Below, in pieces: positions 22,016 through 33,166 of a DNA stretch of 37,641 bases. How positions within the stretch are numbered: position 1 is the first letter of the stretch; each line of letters opens with the position of its first letter. This DNA comes from Welwitschia mirabilis. Lineage: Eukaryota; Gnetophyta; Gnetopsida; Welwitschiales. The notes beneath the pieces were generated by a model. The model worked only from the letters and a program-made list of their open reading frames with translations, was not told the origin of the DNA and ran no database searches. The stretch lies in assembly GCA_051453625.1 (NCBI GenBank), contig JBOZIK010000001.1:54835249-54872889 (forward strand). Reading direction: 5' to 3'. The position numbers and the translations under genes were made by a program.

Positions 22016-22031
22016 TTAAAAAGGGGAAGAT
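22016..22031 (+). other. Polypurine tract of the copia element
   Basis: TTAAAAAGGGGAAGAT directly precedes the 3' LTR start TATTGGAAAAT. Plant copia elements typically show AAGGGGGAGATTGTTGG here. Confidence 0.88.
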
Positions 22032-23412
22032 TATTGGAAAATATAGTTTTGATAAATCCACTTGTCAAACATTTTGTATCATTATGTAGATAGATCATTA
22101 TAAGAACATCAAATCTTGATATGTACTAGATCATGATGAATCTTCAAAGACAACATCTCACAAAAAGGATCAGATGCTAAACTACAAAATCAATTGTTTA
22201 AAGACATTTGAGAAATTGAATACGTCTTGAGTGCAGACATCTAGAAAGGCAAAGACATCTCATATGTACTAAATTAAGTCACAGACCTAAAAGATGACTG
22301 CTATATTTAAGATGACTAAGCTAAAAGTTAAATCTTAGATAGTTGAAGATGTTTACATGTTCTAAAATGTGTATATTGAAATGAAACAAGTAATAGAGTT
22401 AATTTGATTTTTAACTAATATCTTACATTTTAGATGAACTAAGAACTTGTACATCATGGATTTATGATCACCAAAATCCAATACTATTACAAAGTAAAAT
22501 TCATTAAAATCCCGGCAAGCTGAAGACATCTACAAAGTGAAGACATCTGACTAAGAGTAGATTTCTATAAAAGTAAATAAGTTTCAAATCAGAGTTCAAA
22601 TCAATTAAAATTAAAGAAACTTGTCCAAAGCATAGATGTTTACTATCCATTATACAATAATTAAAAAATCAAACAATCATCTTTCAATTTTAAATGGCTA
22701 AATCTTCTTCAATCTTATAAAGCCATGACATCATAAATCTAAGAAGAAGTGTTAGTACTTATTAAATAAAAAAAATATACAGATCTTTGAAAGTAGGAGT
22801 AAAAGAAACCTCTAACAAAGAAATCAAAATACTTATTAGCAAAAAGCTAGTATTATTTCTATCTCTTAGACTTGGATCTTCATTGCTATCATTTTAGTCA
22901 TTTATACTTGTGACGATAACAACAACTTTTAGGATCTTAAATCTGCATCAAAGAAATATCTTTAGGATTTTTATTGTATTGAACTTTTGTTATTCATTAT
23001 GGATTATCTTATTTTTGAATATTGTTGTAAGTTCATTATTGAATATTAAATATTTTATAAGATAACCCTTGTAGGGGTGTGCATTTTAGATAGTGCCTAT
23101 GAGAACTTATTTGATGTAATATTATTAATTAGCTAGAAAACCAGTTTTCCTTTAAGGGGAAGAGAGTCTTGCTTTGTAAGGAGATTATCATTTGTTTTAA
23201 GATTGATGGTGCATTTGAAAACCACTATTTTCTTATAGGTAAAACAATATCTGAAGGTGTGAGTAAAAGCTACACTCTATGTATGGATGTACCCAGGTTA
23301 GGAACCCACATTATCTTGGTAATACTTTTCATTGTGCATTTTATTATTATTAAGTTTAATTTTTATTTTGTAGAATGCATTCATCCCTCTCCTTTGAGTT
23401 AAACAATCCTCA
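22032..23412 (+). repeat. 3' LTR of the copia element
   Basis: Same start, internal words and length class (1381 versus 1366 bp) as the 5' LTR, ending TCCTCA. Shared landmarks include GATCATGATGAATCTTCAAA, TCTTAGACTTGGATCTTCAT and CCTTTGA near the end. The ORF at 23169-23402 is inside the LTR and not a gene. Confidence 0.88.
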
Positions 23413-23445
23413 AACTTTTTGCTAAGGCACTAGAAAAAGACTAGT
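23413..23445 (+). repeat. Repeat X copy 2, right part
   Basis: AACTTTTTGCTAAGGCACTA, then GAAAAAGACTAGTAGAGGAT, continuing the repeat that stops at 17096. It matches 14500-14540. After it, 23446-23669 is A+T-rich with nothing recognised. Confidence 0.75.
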
Positions 23446-23669
23446 AGAGGATATGTTAATATATAAAAATTGATATTTATATCAAGTGCTTCAAGCTAAT
23501 TTATTATAAATAAAAATATTAAATTAATTATTTTAATCATAAAATATGTCTTCTATTGTTTTCAAAATAAAATTTAATATTATATTTTTCTCCATAAGGA
23601 TTACATGTTTTTAGCCATGTTTTGGAATACATGATGAAAATGGATATAATTTTACATAAAAAAATAATG

Positions 23670-24060
23670 GCAATGGAGAAATGAAGTGGGGACATGTAGC
23701 AATAGCATTGAAAGACTTGTGACAAAGGATGCAAAGGTGGCATTAGAGGCATATGGTAATCGCACTAGTTGGTAAAGGAATCTGGCTTCAAAGACCACAT
23801 GTTATATTCATCATGATAAAGATTCCACTAAATGATATATGATGATCTCCACTAAACGCTATAAGATAGCCTTCACCAAATGATAAATGAAGAAGATTCC
23901 ACTTAATGATAGAGGACATAATCTTATCTACCTAATGTTAATTGATAAAGATTATACCTAATGCTATAAGCCAAAAGCTTATAACCATCACTCTTCTACT
24001 TAACACTATAACTTAAAATCTTATAGCCATTCCACACCTCCACCTCTTCCTATAAAAATG
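23670..24060 (+). repeat. Tandem-repeat block B with TATA box (LTR-like U3)
   Basis: About 23815-23970 is a degenerate array with units like AAGATTCCACTAAATGATA, CACTAAACGCTATAAGA and CACCAAATGATAAATGAAG. It is the inverse of block A. It ends in CCACACCTCCACCTCTTCCT and TATAAAAATG (24051), a clear TATA element after a C-rich stretch, the arrangement of an LTR U3 promoter. Transcription would run to the right. The minus ORFs at 23537-23752 and 24013-24195 overlap it and have no motif. Confidence 0.55.
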
Positions 24061-24299
24061 CCTCGAACCTATTGTGATTTTAATTTGTAGGAATTTGATG
24101 GTATTTCTTGAGTGCTTTTCTAGGACATTTATATAGGTTTTGATGCAATTATGATGATTATGGAGAACTAATAGGATGATCACTAAAACATGCAATTCTT
24201 AGCATATTTAGAGATATCTTAGGCTTGTTTTAATACTTCATACTTTGAAGAGAGGATTTACCATGTAGAAAACTAATTTCTTCTAGAGCTTAATAATGA

Positions 24300-24830
24300 A
24301 GAAGATTGTCATCCCCTTTATTGTCCCCATGACAGGAAGGACAACAGCACTGCTAACATGGATGGAGTCTATAAAGTTAACTGTGGGGCCTGAAGCTAAT
24401 GGACCACCTTGTGACATGGAGTAACATTCCCATTATCATTCCCATAATAGTTAAGACAATAGATATTTTTATATGAACAAAAAGAATTATCTTTGTAATG
24501 GGATCATGCAACCCATATGGGCTATTAGGATTTCTTATTTGACTTCTAGGGTTAAGCTTCTAGAACTTTAATGTAAAATCATAAATACCCTTTCTTTACT
24601 TTGTTTCTTTTCCCATCTTTTATACCCAATGTTCGTATGATGGAAGATTGAAGGATAAAAGGTTCATCCCATAGCTATAGAGAGAATTTTACCTTGGTAT
24701 TAGGCTGAGTATCCTCCATTAAGGTGCTACTTATTTGTTGTAAGTTGATGTAAAAGTTTCATAATCAATTCAATTATACTTTTTACTAAATTGTGTTTAT
24801 GTCCCCTATGATTCAAGTTGATTATATTTT
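24300..24830 (+). repeat. Possible solo LTR or LTR fragment
   Basis: The stretch starts near TGTCATCCCCTTTATTGTCC and has GGGCTATTAGGATTTCTTAT, then a TATA-like ATAAATACCC at 24581. It closes with AGTTTCATAATCAATTCAAT followed by a T-rich run, a pattern common in the 5' leader of plant gypsy LTRs. No second copy, target duplication or primer-binding site could be found, so boundaries are uncertain. Confidence 0.25.
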
Positions 24831-26102
24831 AGTGATAGTTTTTAAATTTTTTTAAATTATAAAGGCAACCTTTATTAAGGTTAATCTCATTAGTTTATAT
24901 TGCTATTACTATTTCATTTTAATTCCATATTACATTACTCATATTCTATTTTGCAATTCTTATAGTTTATGTTAGTTAGGAACAAGTAGTAGAACTCTTT
25001 CTAGTTAATTTAAGTTATATAAAAATATTCTTATAATAGGAGGATTAGAGTCAAAATAGAATCCATATCATTTTCATTTTCATCCCTTGCATTTCACCTT
25101 CATTAACCATTGCATTATATTTTCATATTTGTTTACTTTGATCTAGTAAAATAGAAAAGGTAAAAAAATACTTTTGGAAATCAATTCTTTAACTTCTAAC
25201 CTAGTGCCTTTAATGAACTATGACATCCAGGTTAACTCCCATCTATAATAGTATGTGTTTTCTATAAGTGTTGTGGTATATTTTTATGCAAGCATTATAC
25301 TCAAAATGATCTTGTCACTTATAACCAAAATAGATATCTTACACAATACATCATACTAGTATAATTGGGAGTTAATCTAAAATGTTGTATTCTCATTGAA
25401 GACTATGAGATGAGACTAGGATTGCTTTTGCAAAGAAATAAAAACTAAAAATAAAATCAATGCAAGAAATAAAGTGCAATGCAGATGCAAGATGCAACTA
25501 TTCTAAATGCAAATGCAAAATGATCTTAAACTACTTGATTCTAGCGTTAACAAAGGCTTCCCTTGATGATTTATATCATTAAAGAAATTATCACTAGATC
25601 AAGGGAATTTATAAAGCATAAGGTTCATCTAAGAATCTAAAATGTAAACATGAAAATAAACAAGGTTTTTGATTAAGAAGTAATAAAGCATATGAGTTAC
25701 AAAATAGTCGGGCCTCAATAGAGGATACACAACCCTCCACCAACAGAATATCTTTCTATAACACTCAAGATGGATCTCATACCCTTCAATCTGCTATCAC
25801 AAGAATTTCTAGTGCAATGAAGATAGATAAGAGAGTCGAAGAAGGTTTCATTTATAATAAAACACAGCAAAAAATGACAAATAAGAGGTGTTGTAAGACA
25901 TGCCCTTTTACACAAAAGATATAGACAAAATGGTTAAGGATCAGCTATCAGAGTTGGTTATTATTATGATGTGAATTTATACAATCCTAAAGCTCTTTAG
26001 GTAAACCTATAAATCAAATATCTTATAGAAAAGCAAATGCTAGTATAGATAAGAGTTCATCTGAATATCTAATCCAATAAAGACACTAAGCTTAGAGTTA
26101 GA
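24831..26102. other. A+T-rich sequence, nothing recognised
   Basis: A more G+C-rich patch lies around 25705-25760 (CGGGCCTCAATAGAGGATAC), part of an unrecognised minus ORF at 25715-25915. Short words such as ATGCAAGATGCAA recur near 25460-25510. No family is recognised. Confidence 0.35.
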
Positions 26103-26740
26103 TACTACAAGAAATAAAGGCTTTTAAGACATATATTTAAATAAATGCCATAATTATAAGGCCTTTTAAGGCATTCATTTCAATAAATACCTTGAAAACA
26201 ATAATATCTAATTATTTTACAGTATTTTCTAAATAAACATCTTAAAAAGTGCACGTCAAATGTTTTTAAGATGTTTATAAATCAACACCTTAAATCTTTG
26301 TACTCTCTTAAGGCGCTTAACTGAATAAATGTTGTAAAAGGTCTTGACTTTTAAGGTGTTTAATAAGATAAACATCATAAAAGCTAAGATCATTAAAATA
26401 AAAAAAATAGGTTGCATGCGTGTTGTCAATAATAACTTAACCCATAGCGCGCATTTCATGTAAACTCAATGATACTAGCAATTATTACTCCCACTCCACT
26501 CGCGCGTTATCGCTCTACTTACACCTTACTACTTGACTTGTGTGGTGCTACCCCACTCATGCCTTATTACTCCACTCATGCGTTGTTGCTATGCTTATGC
26601 CTTGCTGCTCTGTTTGCATCTTGCCTCTCTGCTCACATGTTGTCACTCCACTTATATCTTACTGCTCTGCTCACGTGTTGCCGCTTCACTCATGCCTTGC
26701 CGCTTAGCTCATGCATTACTGCCTCATTCAGGTTTTTCAA
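26103..26740 (+). mobile_element. Terminus of a second CACTA element, related to the 14470 end
   Basis: TACTACAAGAAATAAAGGC at 26103 is a CACTA terminal repeat with the first C changed to T. It is followed by AAGGCATT/TTAAGGTG-type subterminal repeats to about 26400, then by a minisatellite (26491-26727) and ATTCAGG...ACATTCATG. The same order of parts, inverted, is seen inward from 14470. The element therefore runs to the right from 26103. Its other end was not found, and it may or may not include the transposase at 33524. Confidence 0.65.
26491..26727 (+). repeat. 19-bp minisatellite, about 12 copies
   Basis: Degenerate tandem units of about 19 bp such as CTCATGCCTTGCTGCTCCA, CTCATGCGTTGTTGCTATG and CTTATGCCTTGCTGCTCTG. 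It is much richer in G+C than its surroundings and contains CpG sites (CGCGCG at the left edge). Because 19 is not a multiple of 3 the frames rotate, which gives two long but spurious plus-strand ORFs (26469-26840 and 26533-26799). Many units contain ATGCCTT, the same word as the subterminal repeats. Confidence 0.9.
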
Positions 26741-29700
26741 ACATTCATGTATCCTATTTATTTCATGTTGTTTTAAGATTTCATCTACGAAACACATGAG
26801 ATGTTGCAAATTAGATAATGAAATTAAAAATTATTTTTAAAAAACTCAACCGATGATTCAAGGTTCAAATCAAAAAATACAAACTTGTCAATACAACAAT
26901 AACGTTAAACCCTTATTGCTAGCATGGATGATTGGCCCTGCTTCCTACATGTGGAATATGTTGGATCTTAGCCCAAATTAGTTAGGTGTATAATATTTTA
27001 TTCCCCATGGATATCTTACATATACAGTATGCAGAGTGTGAGAAGATTCACAGGTTACTTATCTAAAGAGTCTATAACTCGTCACTACAAGTTACCCTAG
27101 GGATCGGTGTTATGGATTCTCTACATTCTCAAAGTGAGGGGGAAAATAAAAGTAAGAAAGAAAAAGGAAAAACACTAATAATATTTGCGTTTAAAAAATT
27201 TAGGGAACTATTACAGCCTTCAGGAATTTTTATGGCTTTTCTATCAGAGTGTTTTTAAACACCATTTTACATTTTTCCTTTTTAAGGTTTTCAATTCTTA
27301 AAATATCTAATACAACAAACCAAGATTTATGTGGTATAGTAAAACTTCCTAATAGAATTCAATAAATCTATTTAAAGAATAAATATGATTTGGATAAACT
27401 ATGTATATTTGGCAAGCAAGTCATAGTTGGAAGCAAAGAGAAAGTGATGAATGATAACAATTAACTTGAGAACAATGTAATGATAATGATCATAACAATA
27501 ATCTATCACTTCTCTCAGATCAATTTGCAAGCATAAATTTGTTGTTGAAATAAAAACTAATGATAGTTCAGTAAAAAATAAAGATAAGTTTACAATTAAT
27601 AAACTAGTGGTTTTCAACTAAGTAATGTGGTGTGAAACTAAATTTTCCACATCCATAAAAGAATAATTTATTATGTAGTAATGTAAGGAACTCTAACACA
27701 AATGACATTCGAATGGAATATTATATAATCTTTGTAAACTTTATGTGACAAAGTTATCAAGCAATAGGCTACTGGGTCACATAGGTAAAGCTTACACAAG
27801 GGAAGTTGTGCTAGTGATGTCAACTGCTAGCATAGGGTATAGAGACTAGATAACTACATACACCTTGAATCAAAGATCCATGTGAATGATGTCTCATGAT
27901 CTCATATGCATTAAAGAAAAACACTAAATGTACCTATTGCCAATAGCATGGAAGTTTATTACTATAAATGATTAATAAAGCATCTTGGATGAATTTATAT
28001 CCACTAAATCAACAATAAAAAATATCTAACTACCATAACATTTTGAGTGGATGATGGTAATAATAAGGCCACTTGTTCTCTATTTCTTCCTTGCTTTATG
28101 TCCCTATGTCTTTACATGGGATTAGAAGCTCTCATCCCTTTTGTTTGATCTTGCACTGCCACTAGTGGCATTCCTTTTATGGTTGTTGAAGGCTATTCTT
28201 CTAAATTATTGTTACTTTCTCTTATCAATAATATATCCTTGAATTTTCGAAACATTTCTAGAGCTGGAACTCAAGGAAGCCATCCCTTTCTTTAAGGTAT
28301 TGTCTCTTAATGGAAAAAGTTGAAATGCCAGGAATGCTTAATAGTATTCTAGCATTACAGATCAAGAAGCTGCACACACATCAACCAACATCCCATAACA
28401 TCACTTTTTTAGATTAAAAAAATTAAAGAAAAATATAAAAAATGTTACATTGATAATAAAAATCAAAATATTTCTAGAAAACATTATAAATAAACAAAAA
28501 ATATTTGATGTGATTTTGACCATTTTTATCTTATATTTATAAATAATACAACACTTTTCAATTGCTAGAACACCTTGGAGACAAGCCATCTTCAATGGTG
28601 ATTGAGTTAACTAAGTATACCATATACATCTTCCAACCCTCAAGGGAAATTTGTATGTGATAGCATAGAAACCTCCATAAGCTTCTAGACTAATATAACC
28701 CTCTACATACTCCTAGCCCTATGAATTTTATTTTAATACCTTAAGGTTATGTTACAAAATAACAAGTTTTACAACATTAAAAGGGACTAATGTTAAAATA
28801 TAACATTACAAAGGGAATAGTCATATACATTCCATTTCACATTATGAAATGACAAACTTCCTAGTCTTAAAGCAAACAAAAGCTTCAACTAAACAACAAA
28901 ATGATAAACAAGAAACTTGAACATCACCACTGGAAGAGATATTCTTATTCATGGTTTAACAACATAAATGTAAGCATGCAAACTATCCATCAAGATATTC
29001 ATCACCTTTTAAGTAACATCTCTACATAAAACATCTAACCTGAGTGGTTGATACACATAAAAAACAAGGCCTATAAAAGGTATTAATGATGAAAATTTTA
29101 AGTGTTTTATAAGGTTATAGGTTTTCAAGGGAGACAAGATAGGTTAAATCATGATCAAGCTCAAATAATGCAAGAAAATGGGCACAAACTAGACTCACTT
29201 CTTATTGTTAACCATCAGCAATCTAGCAATGCCTTCTTCTATGTTTCCCCAAAAGTTTCGATACTTGCATTCATCCAACAAGAATACCTAGTGATGCCTT
29301 TTTCTTATGTTCTACTGAAAGTGTTGCTATTTGCAGTCATCCAAAAACACAACCAGCCATATTAGTGATTTCCAAACCAACTTACTTAACCTCCTCCTTA
29401 ACTCCCACCCAACTCTTAAGCTTTTAAAGCTTGTTCTTACAAATCTAGCCTTCCCATTACTTGAATGACATGATAGAAGCAGCAAGTGTTAAGGAAGGCA
29501 TTGGGAGAGACTTGGAACCGTATCCCTAACCTCATCTTATCAGTTGGACTTAGGTAGTGGATGTATTAATAATGCAAAATCCATTATCATAAACTATTGT
29601 GACCAATGAAATTTAGTCTTTTTGCTTTAGTAAGATGATACTAAGGTCAAATTATTAGGATTAACTATTATTAGTATTTTATCTTTTTATGTGTAAGCAT

Positions 29701-29822
29701 CATTTCTATTTTCGCCTAAAAACATAACATTATTTTATTTCTTTCTATTTCTTTCTTAAGCTTAATATAGATCTTCTCTTTATCAACTCCTTTGAAAATG
29801 AAAGTGTAATTAGTATGCTTAA
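26741..29822. other. A+T-rich sequence with no recognised gene
   Basis: ORFs at 27399-27617 (minus), 28401-28595 (minus) and 29102-29365 (plus) show no family motif. The last contains an imperfect tandem duplication (units starting 29224 and 29289, about 65 bp) that yields the similar peptides FFYVSPKVSILAFIQ and FSYVLLKVLLFAVIQ. A somewhat G+C-richer patch at 26930-27150 and a purine-rich run near 27135-27170 are otherwise unexplained. Confidence 0.35.
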
Positions 29823-30376
29823 NNNNNNNNNNNNNNNNNNNNNNNNNNNNNNNNNNNNNNNNNNNNNNNNNNNNNNNNNNNNNNNNNNNNNNNNNNNNNN
29901 NNNNNNNNNNNNNNNNNNNNNNNNNNNNNNNNNNNNNNNNNNNNNNNNNNNNNNNNNNNNNNNNNNNNNNNNNNNNNNNNNNNNNNNNNNNNNNNNNNNN
30001 NNNNNNNNNNNNNNNNNNNNNNNNNNNNNNNNNNNNNNNNNNNNNNNNNNNNNNNNNNNNNNNNNNNNNNNNNNNNNNNNNNNNNNNNNNNNNNNNNNNN
30101 NNNNNNNNNNNNNNNNNNNNNNNNNNNNNNNNNNNNNNNNNNNNNNNNNNNNNNNNNNNNNNNNNNNNNNNNNNNNNNNNNNNNNNNNNNNNNNNNNNNN
30201 NNNNNNNNNNNNNNNNNNNNNNNNNNNNNNNNNNNNNNNNNNNNNNNNNNNNNNNNNNNNNNNNNNNNNNNNNNNNNNNNNNNNNNNNNNNNNNNNNNNN
30301 NNNNNNNNNNNNNNNNNNNNNNNNNNNNNNNNNNNNNNNNNNNNNNNNNNNNNNNNNNNNNNNNNNNNNNNNNNNN
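29823..30376. other. Assembly gap (554 N)
   Basis: Unknown bases. No motif on either edge indicates what is missing. Confidence 0.95.
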
Positions 30377-30862
30377 TTTATCCAACTCCTTGATAGTATT
30401 AATTATGTTTCTGCTATGTGTATATCTTCAGCAATATTCTATAAGCTAGTTATAACTGTTAAGGAATAATGTATTTATAACTTGATTAAATCAATAATAA
30501 TAATAAATTTTGCCCATCTATTTCATTCACTAGTTGATTTATAAAGTTTGTAATAGGTGATGTTACAGCCTCTTCCATGTCACATGCATTTAAACCTTTT
30601 TAATAATGCATGATTTTAAGAGCTTTGCATTAGTTTTTATTTGTATTTTCCATAAACAATGCTCTTTATTGAAAACTAGAGTGAGCATAGTCAAAGAGAG
30701 TCTTAAGAATATTTGTGAGTAGTGCTTTGTTTTGGACAAGGCATTTTCAGATTGTTGGATATAATTTCAATTGCAAACTTACTAGGATTAAACATTAATA
30801 AATAAAATGTAATCTATAGAAAACCCTAAGTAAATCAGATTATCATTGTACATAGTTTTAAG

Positions 30863-31336
30863 TAATTTAATTTTTATCAATTTAATGTCAAAGAGCTTTT
30901 TTTAATGGTATATTAGTATAAAATATGTTGAACAACCAAGCAGTTTCATTGACTATCATTTTCTAAATGATATTTACAAGCTTAAAAAGGCTCTATATGG
31001 TTGAAAACCAACTCCTAGAGCTCAGTGTGAAAACTTTCACTAATCTTCCCTTAGAATATTAATTACAATAAAGGTAAAATTGACAAACCATGTTTAACAA
31101 ATGTGGATATTCTCGTTTTCTTATCACCCAAGTTTATGTTGATCATATTATCTTTAGACCTCCAAATAACACTTTTCCTTTAAATTTTTCGAATCTAATA
31201 TAGCAAGAGTTTAAAATGATATGACTCTTGAGTTGAATATTTCTCTTGGTCTGTAAGTTAGACAATACAATGATGGTATTTTTAATAGTCAAATATGCAT
31301 CTAATTTGATTAAGAAGTTTATTCTTGAGAATCCTA
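30863..31336 (+). pseudogene. Copia reverse transcriptase relic (second copia element)
   Basis: Across several frames the RT blocks appear in order: NFYQFNVKE and FFNGIL (family: YQMDVKSAFLNGxL), KYVEQPSSF and IYKLKKALYG (family: VYVEQPPGF, VYKLKKALYGLKQAPRAWY). At 31129-31155 comes QVYVDHIIF, where YVDDIIF is expected; the second catalytic Asp is His (GAT to CAT). Then ELNISLGL, VRQYNDGIFNSQ and KYASNLIKKFILENP match the end of the RT (family: FLGLQIxQxxDGIFISQxKY). It stops at the next gap. It carries exactly the part of pol that the 17-23 kb copia element lacks, but at a different place. 30377-30862 is A+T-rich with nothing recognised. Confidence 0.85.
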
Positions 31337-31879
31337 NNNNNNNNNNNNNNNNNNNNNNNNNNNNNNNNNNNNNNNNNNNNNNNNNNNNNNNNNNNNNNNN
31401 NNNNNNNNNNNNNNNNNNNNNNNNNNNNNNNNNNNNNNNNNNNNNNNNNNNNNNNNNNNNNNNNNNNNNNNNNNNNNNNNNNNNNNNNNNNNNNNNNNNN
31501 NNNNNNNNNNNNNNNNNNNNNNNNNNNNNNNNNNNNNNNNNNNNNNNNNNNNNNNNNNNNNNNNNNNNNNNNNNNNNNNNNNNNNNNNNNNNNNNNNNNN
31601 NNNNNNNNNNNNNNNNNNNNNNNNNNNNNNNNNNNNNNNNNNNNNNNNNNNNNNNNNNNNNNNNNNNNNNNNNNNNNNNNNNNNNNNNNNNNNNNNNNNN
31701 NNNNNNNNNNNNNNNNNNNNNNNNNNNNNNNNNNNNNNNNNNNNNNNNNNNNNNNNNNNNNNNNNNNNNNNNNNNNNNNNNNNNNNNNNNNNNNNNNNNN
31801 NNNNNNNNNNNNNNNNNNNNNNNNNNNNNNNNNNNNNNNNNNNNNNNNNNNNNNNNNNNNNNNNNNNNNNNNNNNNNNN
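31337..31879. other. Assembly gap (543 N)
   Basis: Unknown bases, directly after the copia RT relic. The expected RNase H could lie here. Confidence 0.95.
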
Positions 31880-32145
31880 CCTTTCTTACTCCTATTCTTC
31901 CTTTGTTAACATTCTTTTACCTAATTTCTTCTTCTTTTTATCTTACCTAACTCCTTTTTCATACCTAACCTTAAGAGTTTCTTTTTCCCACCTAATATCT
32001 TCTCCTTTTGAGCTTGCAGGCTTTGCATTTTGGACTTATAATAAGAGAATAATATCAGGAACATTGTATCAAATATTTGTATCCTTTCTGCTAGGTTGAA
32101 AGCATACATTTAGATCCTACACAACATGAAAGAATATACTGCCCT
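31880..32145 (+). repeat. Pyrimidine-rich stretch with recurring ACCTAA words
   Basis: From 31880 to about 32010 the plus strand is mostly C and T, with TTACCTAA, CATACCTAA and CCCACCTAA words at irregular spacing. A minus ORF (31921-32109) translates this into a lysine-rich peptide, which is probably a composition effect. The remainder to the gap is unrecognised. Confidence 0.4.
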
Positions 32146-33141
32146 NNNNNNNNNNNNNNNNNNNNNNNNNNNNNNNNNNNNNNNNNNNNNNNNNNNNNNN
32201 NNNNNNNNNNNNNNNNNNNNNNNNNNNNNNNNNNNNNNNNNNNNNNNNNNNNNNNNNNNNNNNNNNNNNNNNNNNNNNNNNNNNNNNNNNNNNNNNNNNN
32301 NNNNNNNNNNNNNNNNNNNNNNNNNNNNNNNNNNNNNNNNNNNNNNNNNNNNNNNNNNNNNNNNNNNNNNNNNNNNNNNNNNNNNNNNNNNNNNNNNNNN
32401 NNNNNNNNNNNNNNNNNNNNNNNNNNNNNNNNNNNNNNNNNNNNNNNNNNNNNNNNNNNNNNNNNNNNNNNNNNNNNNNNNNNNNNNNNNNNNNNNNNNN
32501 NNNNNNNNNNNNNNNNNNNNNNNNNNNNNNNNNNNNNNNNNNNNNNNNNNNNNNNNNNNNNNNNNNNNNNNNNNNNNNNNNNNNNNNNNNNNNNNNNNNN
32601 NNNNNNNNNNNNNNNNNNNNNNNNNNNNNNNNNNNNNNNNNNNNNNNNNNNNNNNNNNNNNNNNNNNNNNNNNNNNNNNNNNNNNNNNNNNNNNNNNNNN
32701 NNNNNNNNNNNNNNNNNNNNNNNNNNNNNNNNNNNNNNNNNNNNNNNNNNNNNNNNNNNNNNNNNNNNNNNNNNNNNNNNNNNNNNNNNNNNNNNNNNNN
32801 NNNNNNNNNNNNNNNNNNNNNNNNNNNNNNNNNNNNNNNNNNNNNNNNNNNNNNNNNNNNNNNNNNNNNNNNNNNNNNNNNNNNNNNNNNNNNNNNNNNN
32901 NNNNNNNNNNNNNNNNNNNNNNNNNNNNNNNNNNNNNNNNNNNNNNNNNNNNNNNNNNNNNNNNNNNNNNNNNNNNNNNNNNNNNNNNNNNNNNNNNNNN
33001 NNNNNNNNNNNNNNNNNNNNNNNNNNNNNNNNNNNNNNNNNNNNNNNNNNNNNNNNNNNNNNNNNNNNNNNNNNNNNNNNNNNNNNNNNNNNNNNNNNNN
33101 NNNNNNNNNNNNNNNNNNNNNNNNNNNNNNNNNNNNNNNNN
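32146..33141. other. Assembly gap (996 N)
   Basis: Unknown bases. The gypsy RNase H fragment begins at its right edge, so the rest of a gypsy RT may be hidden here. Confidence 0.95.
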
Positions 33142-33166
33142 TGTATGCAAAAATTATAATTCTATA

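Larger units (their letters stand above)
17097..23412 (+). mobile_element. Ty1/copia LTR retrotransposon, 6.3 kb, decayed, RT/RNase H mostly missing
   Basis: Two direct LTRs (17097-18462 and 22032-23412) flank a primer-binding site, a broken gag, a gag-pol junction, GAG-pre-integrase, an integrase core and the very start of the reverse transcriptase, then about 900 bp of noncoding sequence and a polypurine tract. The order integrase before RT defines copia. The flanks AACTC (17092-17096) and AACTT (23413-23417) are a 5-bp target duplication with one change. The uninterrupted repeat at 14471-14540 shows the equivalent empty site. A hand-aligned stretch of the LTRs (17194-17305 against 22129-22240) is identical at 100 of 112 positions and other parts are lower, so the insertion is old. 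Motif style resembles SIRE/TNT-like plant elements. Confidence 0.92.

Noticed and set aside
26469-26840. Two overlapping plus-strand ORFs of 123 and 88 codons rich in Leu, Cys, Ala and His
   Set aside because: They translate the 19-bp minisatellite, whose unit is not a multiple of 3, so the peptides rotate through frames with no domain.
27091-27110. CACTACAAGTTACCCTAGGG as a CACTA terminus
   Set aside because: Only the first nine bases fit; no subterminal repeats or partner end.
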